From Acinetobacter geminorum (GTDB taxonomy: Bacteria > Pseudomonadota > Gammaproteobacteria > Pseudomonadales > Moraxellaceae), in assembly GCF_013009345.1 (NCBI RefSeq), contig NZ_JABELE010000015.1, positions 1-64,000 on the forward strand: a stretch of DNA of 64,000 nucleotides, read 5' to 3'. Position numbers and translations under genes: made by a program. Below, in pieces: positions 8,235 through 17,365 of this stretch (positions are counted from its first letter, which is position 1; every line of letters begins with the position of its first letter). The notes beneath the pieces were generated by a model. The model had not been told where the DNA came from, made no database searches, and saw only the letters and a list, made by a program, of their open reading frames with translations.

Positions 8235-10342
8235 GAAACTCTTTATTATCTAAAAAGTTAAAACGTACTGAAACACGTTTACTCATTATTGATGACAACC
8301 AGCTACGTTATAACCAGATTTTAAATTTATTATTGGGGAATGATTATCAAGTTCAGGCGTTATTACTTGATGATTTAAAAAGTTTTGAAAAACAGTTAAA
8401 TACGCCGTGGGATGCTATTATTTTTGGTCGTGCTTATGACCTAAAAATTGAACAAACTCTCTCCCTCATTCAAGCATCTGAGCAGCCAAATTTACCTGTT
8501 TTATTATTACAACCTGAAGATTATCAATCTCAGCAATATCAAACTTATATTCAAAAAGGTATTTATGATGTAGTTCCATTAGAACCATTAGATTATTTTT
8601 ACATCACTCTTATTCGGACCTTGTCGTATAGCCAGTTACTACAGACTGAACAACGCCTGACAAATGAGTTAGAAACAATTCACTCCCATACACAAACATT
8701 GGTCAACAATAGCCATAAAGCAGTTGCCCTTTTTCAAGAAGGGATGCATGTTAAGGCAAACACAGAATATCTCAACCTTTTTGGTTTTAAACAAGAAGAA
8801 GAGATTATTGGTCTACCGATATTAGATGTTTTACAACCCAATGATTTAAATGTTTTTAAACAAAGATTTAAGAAAATTTCATTAGGCCAATTTGATCAGG
8901 CACGTTTTGAAATTCTGAGTCAGCATACAGCAATTGCAGGTAACAATGCTTTAAAACTGGAGTTTATTCCTAGTCAGGAAGAAGATGCCGTGCAGTTAAC
9001 GATTGACTATCAACTGGATTTGAAAACGCCTGCAAATACACTTTTTTCCGAAAAAAGTTATGGTGTAAATACACCGTGGCAACAAATTAATCGACAACTA
9101 TCGTCCTACCCTGCTCAAGCCAACGCATTAATTTTATTTCGATTAAATCAATGCCCAGAACGAGTATTCCAACAAGATTGGCAAACACCTGCACAATATT
9201 TCAATCAGCTAATAAGTTTCTTAAAAGAACATGCGCAAATGCCGATTTTTAATATTGAACTTGGTGCATATGTTGGAATTTTACAAGCTGAAAACAGCAC
9301 TGTTCTTAACGCCCAATTGGCTAGTCTGCAAAGTTTGCAAAAAGAGCATTTATTGAAGATTAATGAGCTTAACTACTCGATCCAATTTAAGCTAAGTTAT
9401 GCACCAATAACTGAATCTTTAAATGAAGATAGCTTTGCAAAGCTACTCAATCAAACAAGTCAGCAAGAGCTACCTAAAGCGAAGTCAGAAATTGAGTTAG
9501 CACCAACTATCGATATTATTGCTCCTGAGCCTGTCAAATCTCCTATATCACTTGATTTAAGCCTTGAACAAGTTGATGCTCCTTTGCCGTCCTCTTTATT
9601 ACAGCAATTAAAGCAGCGGCTAGCTCGAAGTGAAATTCATTTAAAATATCAGCAAATCTACGATAAACACGATCAAGAAACTCATAACTATGAGGTGACT
9701 AGCGGTTTTATTAGCGATGATCAATGGTATGACATAAATGACTTAGCTGAATTAAGAGAAGACAGTGAACTTTCTATTCAATTAGATCGCTGGATTTTGG
9801 TTGAGGCTTGTAAGCAACTACATAACTTTATTACTCAGTACCCTAAAGCTAAACTGATTATTAACCTGAATATTGATATCTTGCTTAAAGATAAATCACT
9901 TCCTGAATTGATTTCAAAACTACTTACCATTATTGGTAGTAAGCTTGAAAGCCCATTGGTTTTACAATTTTCAGAACAAGCTGTTCAGCCTCATCTTGCA
10001 ACTGTCCAACAACACATAGCTCGTTTGCGTCAACACGGCGCAGAAATTTCGATTCGGGATTTCAACTCTTCTACTTATAGTGAATCAATATTGCAGCAAC
10101 TCGATGTTCAATATTTAAAACTACAGTCGAAGGAAACAGAGCTATTAAAATCAGATGAGGGACTAGCACGATTACAAGAAAAGGTTTTGAACTATTTGAC
10201 CGTAAAACCTGTAGGAATTTTACTGAGTGATCTAGATGATATGAACCTATTTGCAAACGCTTGGAATGTGGAAACGCGTTTCTTGCAAGGGCGCTATTTC
10301 CAGAAAAAACTTGATCGATTAACAGACGTACAAGACCAATAA
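8231..10342 (+). CDS. FimX-like protein: receiver-like, PAS, degenerate GGDEF and EAL domains
   Basis: About 703 residues. Order: receiver-like domain (LLIIDDNQLRYN at the N-terminus), a PAS-like stretch (VALFQEGMHVKANTEYLNLFGF, about 165-270), a poorly conserved GGDEF-like region (about 280-420), and an EAL-like domain (about 460-700). The EAL motif is replaced in the segment after HLKYQQIYDK, and the metal-binding DDFG is RDFN, so phosphodiesterase activity is unlikely. This architecture and degeneracy match FimX, a c-di-GMP sensor acting with PilZ proteins in type IV pilus assembly. GTG at 8231 overlaps the upstream stop (GTGA) with GGAAG eight bases before it, better than ATG at 8216. Confidence 0.72.
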   Translation: MRNSLLSKKLKRTETRLLIIDDNQLRYNQILNLLLGNDYQVQALLLDDLKSFEKQLNTPWDAIIFGRAYDLKIEQTLSLIQASEQPNLPVLLLQPEDYQSQQYQTYIQKGIYDVVPLEPLDYFYITLIRTLSYSQLLQTEQRLTNELETIHSHTQTLVNNSHKAVALFQEGMHVKANTEYLNLFGFKQEEEIIGLPILDVLQPNDLNVFKQRFKKISLGQFDQARFEILSQHTAIAGNNALKLEFIPSQEEDAVQLTIDYQLDLKTPANTLFSEKSYGVNTPWQQINRQLSSYPAQANALILFRLNQCPERVFQQDWQTPAQYFNQLISFLKEHAQMPIFNIELGAYVGILQAENSTVLNAQLASLQSLQKEHLLKINELNYSIQFKLSYAPITESLNEDSFAKLLNQTSQQELPKAKSEIELAPTIDIIAPEPVKSPISLDLSLEQVDAPLPSSLLQQLKQRLARSEIHLKYQQIYDKHDQETHNYEVTSGFISDDQWYDINDLAELREDSELSIQLDRWILVEACKQLHNFITQYPKAKLIINLNIDILLKDKSLPELISKLLTIIGSKLESPLVLQFSEQAVQPHLATVQQHIARLRQHGAEISIRDFNSSTYSESILQQLDVQYLKLQSKETELLKSDEGLARLQEKVLNYLTVKPVGILLSDLDDMNLFANAWNVETRFLQGRYFQKKLDRLTDVQDQ

Positions 10343-10359
10343 TGGTCTTGTAGTGAAAA

Positions 10360-10390
10360 ACAAAAAACGGGCATAAAGCCCGTTTTTTGT
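10360..10390. terminator. Bidirectional terminator between fimX-like gene and rpmE
   Basis: ACGGGC-ATAAA-GCCCGT is flanked by A and T runs on both sides, so it can end both convergent genes. Confidence 0.88.
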
Positions 10391-10404
10391 TTCGTGTTGC
10401 AGTA

Positions 10405-10629
10405 TTAACGCTTGATAGAGCGAGACATACCAGCAAAACGTTGTTTGAATTTGTCGATACGACCACCAGTGTCTACATTCTTTTGCTTACCAGTGTAGAA
10501 TGGGTGGCAAGCTGAACATACGTCAAGGTAGATAGTTTCTTTACCTAAAGCAGAACGAGTTTCGATTACGTTACCGCAAGAACAAGTTGCAACTAATTTT
10601 TCATATTTTGGGTGAATATCGGCGCGCAT
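10405..10629 (-). CDS. rpmE: 50S ribosomal protein L31, zinc-binding form
   Basis: A 74-residue L31. The four zinc-ligand cysteines are visible as C16 and C18 (TCSCGN) and C37 and C40 (VCSACHPFYTG), so this is the zinc-containing (C+) type rather than a zinc-independent paralogue. The C-terminal TGGRIDKFKQRF is typical. Transcribed alone from a promoter in the roughly 200 bases upstream, which also contain two hairpins that may form a leader. Confidence 0.96.
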   Translation of the reverse strand: MRADIHPKYEKLVATCSCGNVIETRSALGKETIYLDVCSACHPFYTGKQKNVDTGGRIDKFKQRFAGMSRSIKR

Positions 10630-10684
10630 CGTCGATTACTCCTAATTGGAAGAAAGGCTTAAGCTGTCATCGCAATTGATCACT

Positions 10685-10718
10685 CTCAACTTAAGTTGAG
10701 GACAGGCTCAAAATGAGC
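10685..10718 (-). promoter_or_regulatory. rpmE: Palindrome and hairpin in the rpmE leader region
   Basis: A perfect 16-base palindrome CTCAACTTAAGTTGAG (10685-10700) is followed by GCTCA-AAA-TGAGC (10706-10718). Both lie 55-90 bases upstream of rpmE. L31 genes in several bacteria carry autoregulatory leaders; whether this is one is inference. Confidence 0.35.
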
Positions 10719-10826
10719 AGATCAACACCACAACAGACCATTCTTTTGGCCCACCGAAACCTCTAGGGTTAGAGCTAAGCACAACAAGTGGGCAACATTA
10801 TACGTCAAATAATTTTCTTTTGCGAA

Positions 10827-11792
10827 TTAATCTTTCGATTTAGCCCAGTAATTTGCAATCACCCCACACACCATTAATTGGATTTGGTGAAAGATCATAA
10901 TAGGCAACACAATCATGCCTAAAGGCTGACCAATAAATAAGATTTGTGCCATCGGAACACCACTTGCCAAGGTCTTTTTAGAGCTACAAAAGAAAACCGT
11001 GACTTGATCTGCTCGGTTAAAACCTAAAGCACGTGGTAGGTAAAGTGCTAATAGCATAATAATTGTTAAAAGTACTGAACACGCAATTGTTAGAATGAGT
11101 AAAGTTTTCCAACTTACTTGATGCCAAAGACCTGCAACTACGGCTCCACTAAATGCGCCATAGACCACCATCAAAATTGAGCCTTGATCGAATGCTTTAA
11201 CAATACTCGGAACTTTTGCCATATAAGGGAAAATATAAGGACGTAATAATTGACCTAAAATAAATGGCACTAACAGTAATAATGTAATTTGTATAATTGA
11301 AGTCGTCGGGTCAAATCCATGTTGGCTTTGGCCTAAAATAAAGAAGCTCACCAATACTGGTGTAATAAACATACCAATCAAGTTTGAAAAAGATGCACTA
11401 CACACGGCTCCCGCCACGTTCCCTTTTGCCACTGATGTAAATGCAATAGAGGATTGAACTGTAGAAGGTAAAAAGCACATAAATAAAAAACCCCAGTACA
11501 GCTGTTGGCCTAATAGAGGCAACAAAATCGGCTTAGCCAACAGACCAATTACAGGGAAAATAAAGAAAGTAAATGCGAAGACCAATAAATGCATTTTCCA
11601 ATGCAAAATACCTTCAATCACAGCCTCACGTGATAGTTTCGCACCATGTAAAAAGAATAAAATTGCAATTGCGACTGTGGTCAGTGTATTGAAATATTGA
11701 GCTGCTTGACCACTGACTGGAAAAAATGTTGCTAGTAGTACCATTCCAACTAACAAAACTGTAAATCGATCAAGAGCCAATAACTTCAGCAT
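10827..11792 (-). CDS. Bile acid:sodium symporter family (BASS/SBF-like) transporter
   Basis: A 321-residue membrane protein with about nine to ten hydrophobic helices. Features typical of the SBF-like branch (YfeH/P7C3-like) include FLHGAKLSREAV near residue 50, FLPSTVQSSIAFTSVAKGN near 110, and SSKKTLASGVPMAQ near 275. Such proteins move organic anions with sodium; the substrate here is unknown. The second ATG is preferred (start 11792) because AGGA lies seven bases upstream, whereas the ATG at 11798 directly abuts it. A TGGTCA-type palindrome lies about 50 bases upstream. Confidence 0.85.
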   Translation of the reverse strand: MLKLLALDRFTVLLVGMVLLATFFPVSGQAAQYFNTLTTVAIAILFFLHGAKLSREAVIEGILHWKMHLLVFAFTFFIFPVIGLLAKPILLPLLGQQLYWGFLFMCFLPSTVQSSIAFTSVAKGNVAGAVCSASFSNLIGMFITPVLVSFFILGQSQHGFDPTTSIIQITLLLLVPFILGQLLRPYIFPYMAKVPSIVKAFDQGSILMVVYGAFSGAVVAGLWHQVSWKTLLILTIACSVLLTIIMLLALYLPRALGFNRADQVTVFFCSSKKTLASGVPMAQILFIGQPLGMIVLPIMIFHQIQLMVCGVIANYWAKSKD

Positions 11793-11822
11793 AGCCATAT
11801 CCTATGATTATTCTAGATAAAT

Positions 11823-11882
11823 AAAAAACCCAGTTGATAAATTGACCATTTGGTCAAGCGTTCATCATACTGGGCTAAAAAA
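11823..11882 (-). terminator. Terminator of gloA containing a nested TTGACCA/TGGTCAA inverted repeat
   Basis: The outer stem CCCAGT/ACTGGG encloses TTGACCA (11842-11848) and TGGTCAA (11851-11857). The minus strand ends in a T run. The inner repeat resembles TetR-family operators and lies just upstream of the BASS transporter gene, so it could serve two roles (inference). Confidence 0.7.
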
Positions 11883-11931
11883 ATAAAGCTAGGCTTTTAA
11901 GAACTAATTCTTAAAGCATCACAGTCAATTT

Positions 11932-12333
11932 TTAGTTATTTGTCGCATTAGCATCTTGTTGAATCAATTCGATTTTATAACCATCTGGATCTTCAACAAA
12001 TGCGATAACGGTTACACCACCTTTCATTGGTCCCGCTTCACGCACAACTTTGCCACCACGTGCTTTAATTTCTTCACACGCTTTATAGGCATCGTCAACA
12101 CCAATGGCAATGTGACCATAAGCGTTACCTAAATCATAACTTGATGTATCCCAGTTATGTGTAAGCTCAAGCACGGTATTGGTTTCTTCATCACCATAAC
12201 CAACAAATGCCAGTGTAAAGCGCCCTTCTTCATAATCACGCTTACGAAGTAACTTCATCCCTAATACTTCGGTATAGAACTTTAAAGATTGTTCTAAATT
12301 GCCTACTCGCAACATTGTATGAAGCATTCGCAT
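11932..12333 (-). CDS. gloA: Lactoylglutathione lyase (glyoxalase I)
   Basis: A 133-residue glyoxalase I that converts the methylglyoxal-glutathione hemithioacetal to S-lactoylglutathione. The four metal ligands expected for the nickel-type bacterial enzyme are all present at the family positions: H5, E56, H74 and E122. Motifs include FYTEVLGMKLLR and DPDGYKIELIQ. The length matches E. coli GloA apart from a short C-terminal tail. It lies downstream of ampG with a 22-base gap on the same strand, so the two may be co-transcribed. Confidence 0.96.
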   Translation of the reverse strand: MRMLHTMLRVGNLEQSLKFYTEVLGMKLLRKRDYEEGRFTLAFVGYGDEETNTVLELTHNWDTSSYDLGNAYGHIAIGVDDAYKACEEIKARGGKVVREAGPMKGGVTVIAFVEDPDGYKIELIQQDANATNN

Positions 12334-12355
12334 ATATTTATCTCCTAGGAAACTT

Positions 12356-14530
12356 TCATTTTGATGATTGATTAGCCAACAACTTACCTACCCAAATCAC
12401 GAGTAATAAAATTGGTAATCCCATCAAAAATGTAGCCGTAAAAAAGCCTGAATAACCGATATGATTCACTATTGTACCTGAGTAACCACCAATCGTTTTT
12501 GGTAACAACAGCATTAGCGAGCTAAAAATAGCATATTGCATGGCAGTAAATGACACACTAGTTAAACTAGAAAGAAATGCAATAAAAACTGCCCCAGCTA
12601 ATCCAGAGGCTAAGTTATCAAATATGATACCCATTACTAACCAAACTTTGCTATAAGGAACAACTACTTTTCCTTTCAATTCGATATCAACATTTTTATC
12701 AATCGGAATCGCTGGAATATCGGATAAACTCATACGATAACGAGGTTGATTTTCTTCTAGTTGCTTTTGATAAGAATGGTTTAAAGTTAAAGTATGTATT
12801 TGCTTATTGGCTTCATAATTTGCTTCTACTTGTATTGAATTAAGTTTAGCAAGATCATTTCCAGGAATAATAACATTCCAGTCACTACCTTTAATCTTAC
12901 CTTCTATTTTATTTTGTGAATTCAATAAAATACTAACTGATTTTAGCTCACCATTTTTAGGTAGATTCAATAAACTACCATGAAGAATTACATCTTTTTT
13001 CAGTTCATCTTTATATAAAAGATTATCTCCACCAATTGCTTGAACATAAATATCTGGTTGTGATTCTGAGTTAAATAATTTTAATGGAAGGTTTATCTTT
13101 AAAGGTTCAGCATAGCCTACAGGCTGAGAATTAATTGAGACTTCATTCTGAGCTGACGTCAATGTATTACTCGGGAATTTTAGTGACCAATTTCCCACTT
13201 CATCAGGGCTTGTAGTATAAGTGTGATCCCCTATATGAACTTGAACATTTTGCATAGTAGCGCCAGATTTAACTAATCCAACAAAAATCAAGTTGGTAGT
13301 GCTTGCTAAAATTGCTCCTAACAACATCATTTTCATTACATTATAGCGTTGCGCTAACATTCCTCCGAGAAAACCACCCAATATGACAAAGAAGATTGCA
13401 AAAAACTTATTAAACCAAGCAATTTCCTCTTTATCAAAATTTAAGTCTAAATAGAATAAATTAGCCATTACACCAGCAACGACATCTGAAATACGATAAA
13501 AACCTATTAGCAATAAAATTGCTAAAGCAACTTTTAATCCATATCGCTTAAAAAAATCTAGTAAAGGTGACAACCATGTTTCTACAACAATTTTCTTATT
13601 AATTAGACCAAACTTAATTAACCCAAAAATTACAATAACCGCAATTGATATACTAATTAAAAATTTAATGACTAAAAGTAGAAAGTTTAAAAAAGCATCT
13701 TCGATAGAAAACGAATCAAAAATTAAACCAATTTGGTAAAAGCTAATCCCAAAAACGATGGTTGAAATAACAAAAACCGAGAATAACTGAAAATAGTCTT
13801 TAGCTTGATAGTGATGTTGAATACGTTTAACTTCAGGCTCATGAATAAATAATGTTGTAATTATTCCTATACCCATGAGGCCTGCCATTAATAAATATGT
13901 AGTTCGCCAAGCTTCATATATATAATTACCAACAGCCGTACCCAGTGAAGCTGCAAATAATAACGCACCTAATTGTGTAATGATTGTAGCAGTACGATAT
14001 CCAGCATTATACGTTGAAGCTAAAACAGTTTGCACATTAGGATCTTCAGTTAATTCAATACGATAAGCATCAACAATAATATCTTGCGTAGCTGAAGAGA
14101 AGCCAAGGAAAATAGCAGCTGCTGCCATAATGGTCAGATTTGAAAATGAGCCAAAATCAGAAGTATTCGGCAAGGGATTTGTAAATGCCATTAAGCAAAT
14201 TGCACAGATAACCAAAATTTGTGCAACTAATAGCCAACTACGTCTTAACCCCATTTTTCTTGTTAAATAAGGAAGTGGTAATTTATCTATCAAGGGTGCC
14301 CAAATAAACTTGAACGAATAAGCCAAAGCTGCCCAAGAGAACATCGTGATAGTACTTCTGTTAATTCCAGCCTCAGTCAACCAAAATGATAAAGTTGAAA
14401 AAATTAGAAATATGGGAATTCCTGATGAAAAGCCTAAAAACAACATAATAATTGCTCGGCGATCCAAGAAGGCCATAAAGGAACTTTTCCACCCTTTTGA
14501 TTCAGCACTCATTCGTTTTTTATTTTCCAT
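12356..14530 (-). CDS. ampG: AmpG-family muropeptide permease with a large Ig-like insertion
   Basis: A 724-residue major-facilitator protein. The N-terminus (FLGFSSGIPIFLIFSTLSFW, then KFIWAPLIDKLPLP) and DIIVDAYRIELT near residue 155 are characteristic of AmpG, which imports anhydromuropeptides for peptidoglycan recycling and so influences beta-lactamase induction where AmpR exists. E. coli AmpG has 491 residues; here an extra segment of about 200 residues (roughly 425-625) lies between late membrane helices. It is beta-rich, with two repeats resembling bacterial Ig-like modules (one containing TTSPDEVGNWSLKFP). The final membrane segments follow normally. gloA is downstream on the same strand. 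Confidence 0.75.
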   Translation of the reverse strand: MENKKRMSAESKGWKSSFMAFLDRRAIIMLFLGFSSGIPIFLIFSTLSFWLTEAGINRSTITMFSWAALAYSFKFIWAPLIDKLPLPYLTRKMGLRRSWLLVAQILVICAICLMAFTNPLPNTSDFGSFSNLTIMAAAAIFLGFSSATQDIIVDAYRIELTEDPNVQTVLASTYNAGYRTATIITQLGALLFAASLGTAVGNYIYEAWRTTYLLMAGLMGIGIITTLFIHEPEVKRIQHHYQAKDYFQLFSVFVISTIVFGISFYQIGLIFDSFSIEDAFLNFLLLVIKFLISISIAVIVIFGLIKFGLINKKIVVETWLSPLLDFFKRYGLKVALAILLLIGFYRISDVVAGVMANLFYLDLNFDKEEIAWFNKFFAIFFVILGGFLGGMLAQRYNVMKMMLLGAILASTTNLIFVGLVKSGATMQNVQVHIGDHTYTTSPDEVGNWSLKFPSNTLTSAQNEVSINSQPVGYAEPLKINLPLKLFNSESQPDIYVQAIGGDNLLYKDELKKDVILHGSLLNLPKNGELKSVSILLNSQNKIEGKIKGSDWNVIIPGNDLAKLNSIQVEANYEANKQIHTLTLNHSYQKQLEENQPRYRMSLSDIPAIPIDKNVDIELKGKVVVPYSKVWLVMGIIFDNLASGLAGAVFIAFLSSLTSVSFTAMQYAIFSSLMLLLPKTIGGYSGTIVNHIGYSGFFTATFLMGLPILLLVIWVGKLLANQSSK

Positions 14531-14695
14531 AAATTATAAATGTGCCTATTCAAACCCTTCTTACAATTGCTTTCAAGATTCTTTATGCAATCAATTTTGT
14601 TTTGGCGATAAAAACGGCAAGTTTGCTTGATATTTTATGCTAAACCTGTATACCTTTAAGCTTCAACCTTCGTTTTCTTTTGCTGGATATCAACA

Positions 14696-17314
14696 GTGAC
14701 ACAAAAACTTGATCAAGTGACCATCTCAACTTTATCACTCGCTAAAACAAACACCACAAACGTCACAATAAATGCATTTCCTTCAGCTTTTGAGCAACCT
14801 GATATAAAAATGACTTTGGATAAAACAGCCTTAAAACCCGAACAACTAACACATATTCCAGATTTTGAAAAAATTCCAGCTTCTACAAAACGTATAAAAC
14901 CGCTTAATAACTTTTTAGGGCAAGACCGTGCCAAAGCATCGGTAGAAGCAGGGATTTCCTTACCCTACTCTGGCTATAACATTTTTGCAGTAGGAACAGC
15001 AGGCTTGGGTAAACGCACCATGATTAAGCGTTTACTCCAACAACATGCGAAAACAATGCCTACTCCAGATGACTGGGTATATGTATATAATTTTAAGCAG
15101 GCACGCCAACCACTTGCTTTACGCTTCCCTGCTGGACAAGGAACTAAGTTTCAACATGCCCTTCATCAAACTTGGCAAATTATTTTAAAACAGCTTGAAC
15201 GCCGTTTTAGTGCCGAGACCTATCATAACCGTATTGAGCGTATCCGTGAGGAAACTGGAGATGAACAGCAACAAGCGCTTGTCGAGTTAACCAAAGAAGG
15301 TGAAGAGCTCGATTTAAAACTCATCTCCCGTAATGAAAGGCATGGCTTTGTACCTGTACAAGTAAAAGATGATCAGGTGCAAGAACTGACTCAAACAGAA
15401 ATTGATGCTTTAAATACTAAGCAACGTGCTGAAATTGCGGCGAATGTTCGCTACATGGATAAAAAGCTCGAGCGTCTTGGTTTGCATTTAGGTGATTTAG
15501 AAGATGACGCACGTGACAAAGTCTCTGTGTTGAATCGAGACATCGCGACTCAAGTGGTTAAGCCACGCATGGATTTGATTTTAAATAAATATGGTCAAGT
15601 CAAAGGCCTTGAAGATTATTTAAAACAATATGCTCAAGATGTAATTGATAATGTTGAACTCATTTTAGAGCAAGAAGAAGATGACTTTGCTCCGGCAATG
15701 TTCAATCGTGTGCCGGCACGTTATCAGGCTAATGTAATTGTCTCAAACAAACCAAATAGTGGTGCACCGGTTATTTTTGAAGATTTCCCAACGCACTACA
15801 ACTTGCTTGGTCATGTTGAACAACTTACTCACAATGGCACAATTACCACAGATTTCACGCTCATTCGTCCAGGTGCCCTACATCAAGCGAATGGTGGCTT
15901 TTTAATGCTTGAGGCCGAGCAATTACTCGAACAGCCTTATGCATGGCAAGGTTTAAAGCGTGCCTTGAAATCAGGTCAGCTCAAGCTTTCTTCTCTTGAA
16001 CATATGCTGACATTAACAGGCTCTATCTCGATTGAACCTGCTGCTGTTCCACTTGATATTAAAGTGGTTCTTATGGCAGAGCCTGAGATTTATTATGAAA
16101 TTTTAGAAGTAGAACCAGAGCTTGGTAGTGTCTTTAAAATTCGTGCCGATTTTACCGATACATTACAACGTAATGACGAAAATGAACAAGCCTACATGCA
16201 GCTAATTGCTGATTATGTACAAGCGGATAAATTACTTCCGTTTGATCGCAGTGCTTTAGCAGCTTTACTAACCGATTCAAGTCGTCAGGCAGAAGACCAA
16301 AGCTCACTGTCGTTACATGCTTCAACTTTGGGCGACCTCATTCGCGAAGCACATCACCATGCATTTAAAGCCAATGAAAAGCTTGTAACCGACCAGCACA
16401 TTAACTTGGCACTACAACACAGACAGTATCGCTTAGGCTATTTAAGAGAACTTTACTGGCAAGATCTGTCACGTGGAACTCAGTTAATCGAAACTTCTGG
16501 TCATCGTTTAGGCCAAATCAATGCCCTCTCTGTCATTCACTATGCAGATGTTGAGTTTGGTTTACCTTCACGTTTGACGGCATCTGTTTATCAAGGTGGC
16601 GGCGATATTCTTGATATTGAACGTAGTGTAGAGCTTGGTGGTTCACTACATGCCAAAGGCGTATTACTTATGTCGAGCTTCTTAAAAGCTCACTTTGGTC
16701 GTGAACAGATTTTACATTTCTCTGCTGCGCTTGCATTTGAACAAAGTTATGGGCAAGTAGACGGTGACAGTGCAACAGTTGCCGAGCTTTCTGCATTAAT
16801 TTCTGCAATTAGCCAAATACCAATTGATCAATCATGGGCAATTACGGGTTCTATGAACCAGTTAGGCCAAGTTCAACCAATTGGTGGTGTAAATGCAAAA
16901 ATTGAAGGCTTCTATGATGCTTGTAAATTACAAGGTTTAACTGGCAAACAAGGCGTCATTATTCCTCGGCAAAACATGCAGCATTTGATGTTACGCCAAG
17001 ATGTGATTGATGCGGTACAAAGTGGTAAATTCCATATACATGCGATTGATACGATTGATCAGGCGCTTGAAATTCTAATGGCCCGCCCTGTCGGTACACT
17101 CGACAAAAAAGGTAAATACAGTAAACACTCTATTTATGCTGCTGTAATGGAGCAACTCGAATATTGGCAAGCCATTGAAGATGGCGCAGAAATTGAAGAG
17201 GAGCCAAAGAAGAAAAAGAAAAATAAGAAAAAAATTAAGAAGCATGAAGAACTTACTGCGGAAGATCTACCACAAGAAAGTGTAGAAGAAGTTGCAACCT
17301 TAAAACAGAAATAA
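14696..17314 (+). CDS. Lon-family ATP-dependent protease (LonB/YcbZ/AsrA-like)
   Basis: An 872-residue AAA+ protease. A P-loop GTAGLGKRT is near residue 100. The C-terminal Lon proteolytic domain has the catalytic serine in DGDSAT (Ser692) and the catalytic lysine in GGVNAKIEGF (Lys735), 43 residues apart as in E. coli Lon. The N-terminus lacks the classical Lon substrate domain, placing it with the YcbZ/LonB-like group. A strongly basic tail (EEPKKKKKNKKKIKKHEE, about residues 840-860) is unusual. Translation starts at GTG 14696, with an ATG at residue 39 as alternative. It is divergent from ampG and ends at a strong terminator. Confidence 0.88.
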   Translation: MTQKLDQVTISTLSLAKTNTTNVTINAFPSAFEQPDIKMTLDKTALKPEQLTHIPDFEKIPASTKRIKPLNNFLGQDRAKASVEAGISLPYSGYNIFAVGTAGLGKRTMIKRLLQQHAKTMPTPDDWVYVYNFKQARQPLALRFPAGQGTKFQHALHQTWQIILKQLERRFSAETYHNRIERIREETGDEQQQALVELTKEGEELDLKLISRNERHGFVPVQVKDDQVQELTQTEIDALNTKQRAEIAANVRYMDKKLERLGLHLGDLEDDARDKVSVLNRDIATQVVKPRMDLILNKYGQVKGLEDYLKQYAQDVIDNVELILEQEEDDFAPAMFNRVPARYQANVIVSNKPNSGAPVIFEDFPTHYNLLGHVEQLTHNGTITTDFTLIRPGALHQANGGFLMLEAEQLLEQPYAWQGLKRALKSGQLKLSSLEHMLTLTGSISIEPAAVPLDIKVVLMAEPEIYYEILEVEPELGSVFKIRADFTDTLQRNDENEQAYMQLIADYVQADKLLPFDRSALAALLTDSSRQAEDQSSLSLHASTLGDLIREAHHHAFKANEKLVTDQHINLALQHRQYRLGYLRELYWQDLSRGTQLIETSGHRLGQINALSVIHYADVEFGLPSRLTASVYQGGGDILDIERSVELGGSLHAKGVLLMSSFLKAHFGREQILHFSAALAFEQSYGQVDGDSATVAELSALISAISQIPIDQSWAITGSMNQLGQVQPIGGVNAKIEGFYDACKLQGLTGKQGVIIPRQNMQHLMLRQDVIDAVQSGKFHIHAIDTIDQALEILMARPVGTLDKKGKYSKHSIYAAVMEQLEYWQAIEDGAEIEEEPKKKKKNKKKIKKHEELTAEDLPQESVEEVATLKQK

Positions 17315-17315
17315 T

Positions 17316-17347
17316 AAAAAAGGGCCTGTCAAATACAGGCCCTTTTT
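17316..17347. terminator. Bidirectional terminator, Lon-like gene / lysR
   Basis: AAAGGGCCTGT pairs with ACAGGCCCTTT and has A and T runs on either side, between two convergent genes. Confidence 0.92.
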
Positions 17348-17365
17348 ACTTTTAGAGTGGCAAAA

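Noticed and set aside
10071..10466. Minus-strand frame spanning the end of the FimX-like gene and rpmE
   Set aside because: Overlaps two well-supported genes and a strong bidirectional terminator; no family resemblance.
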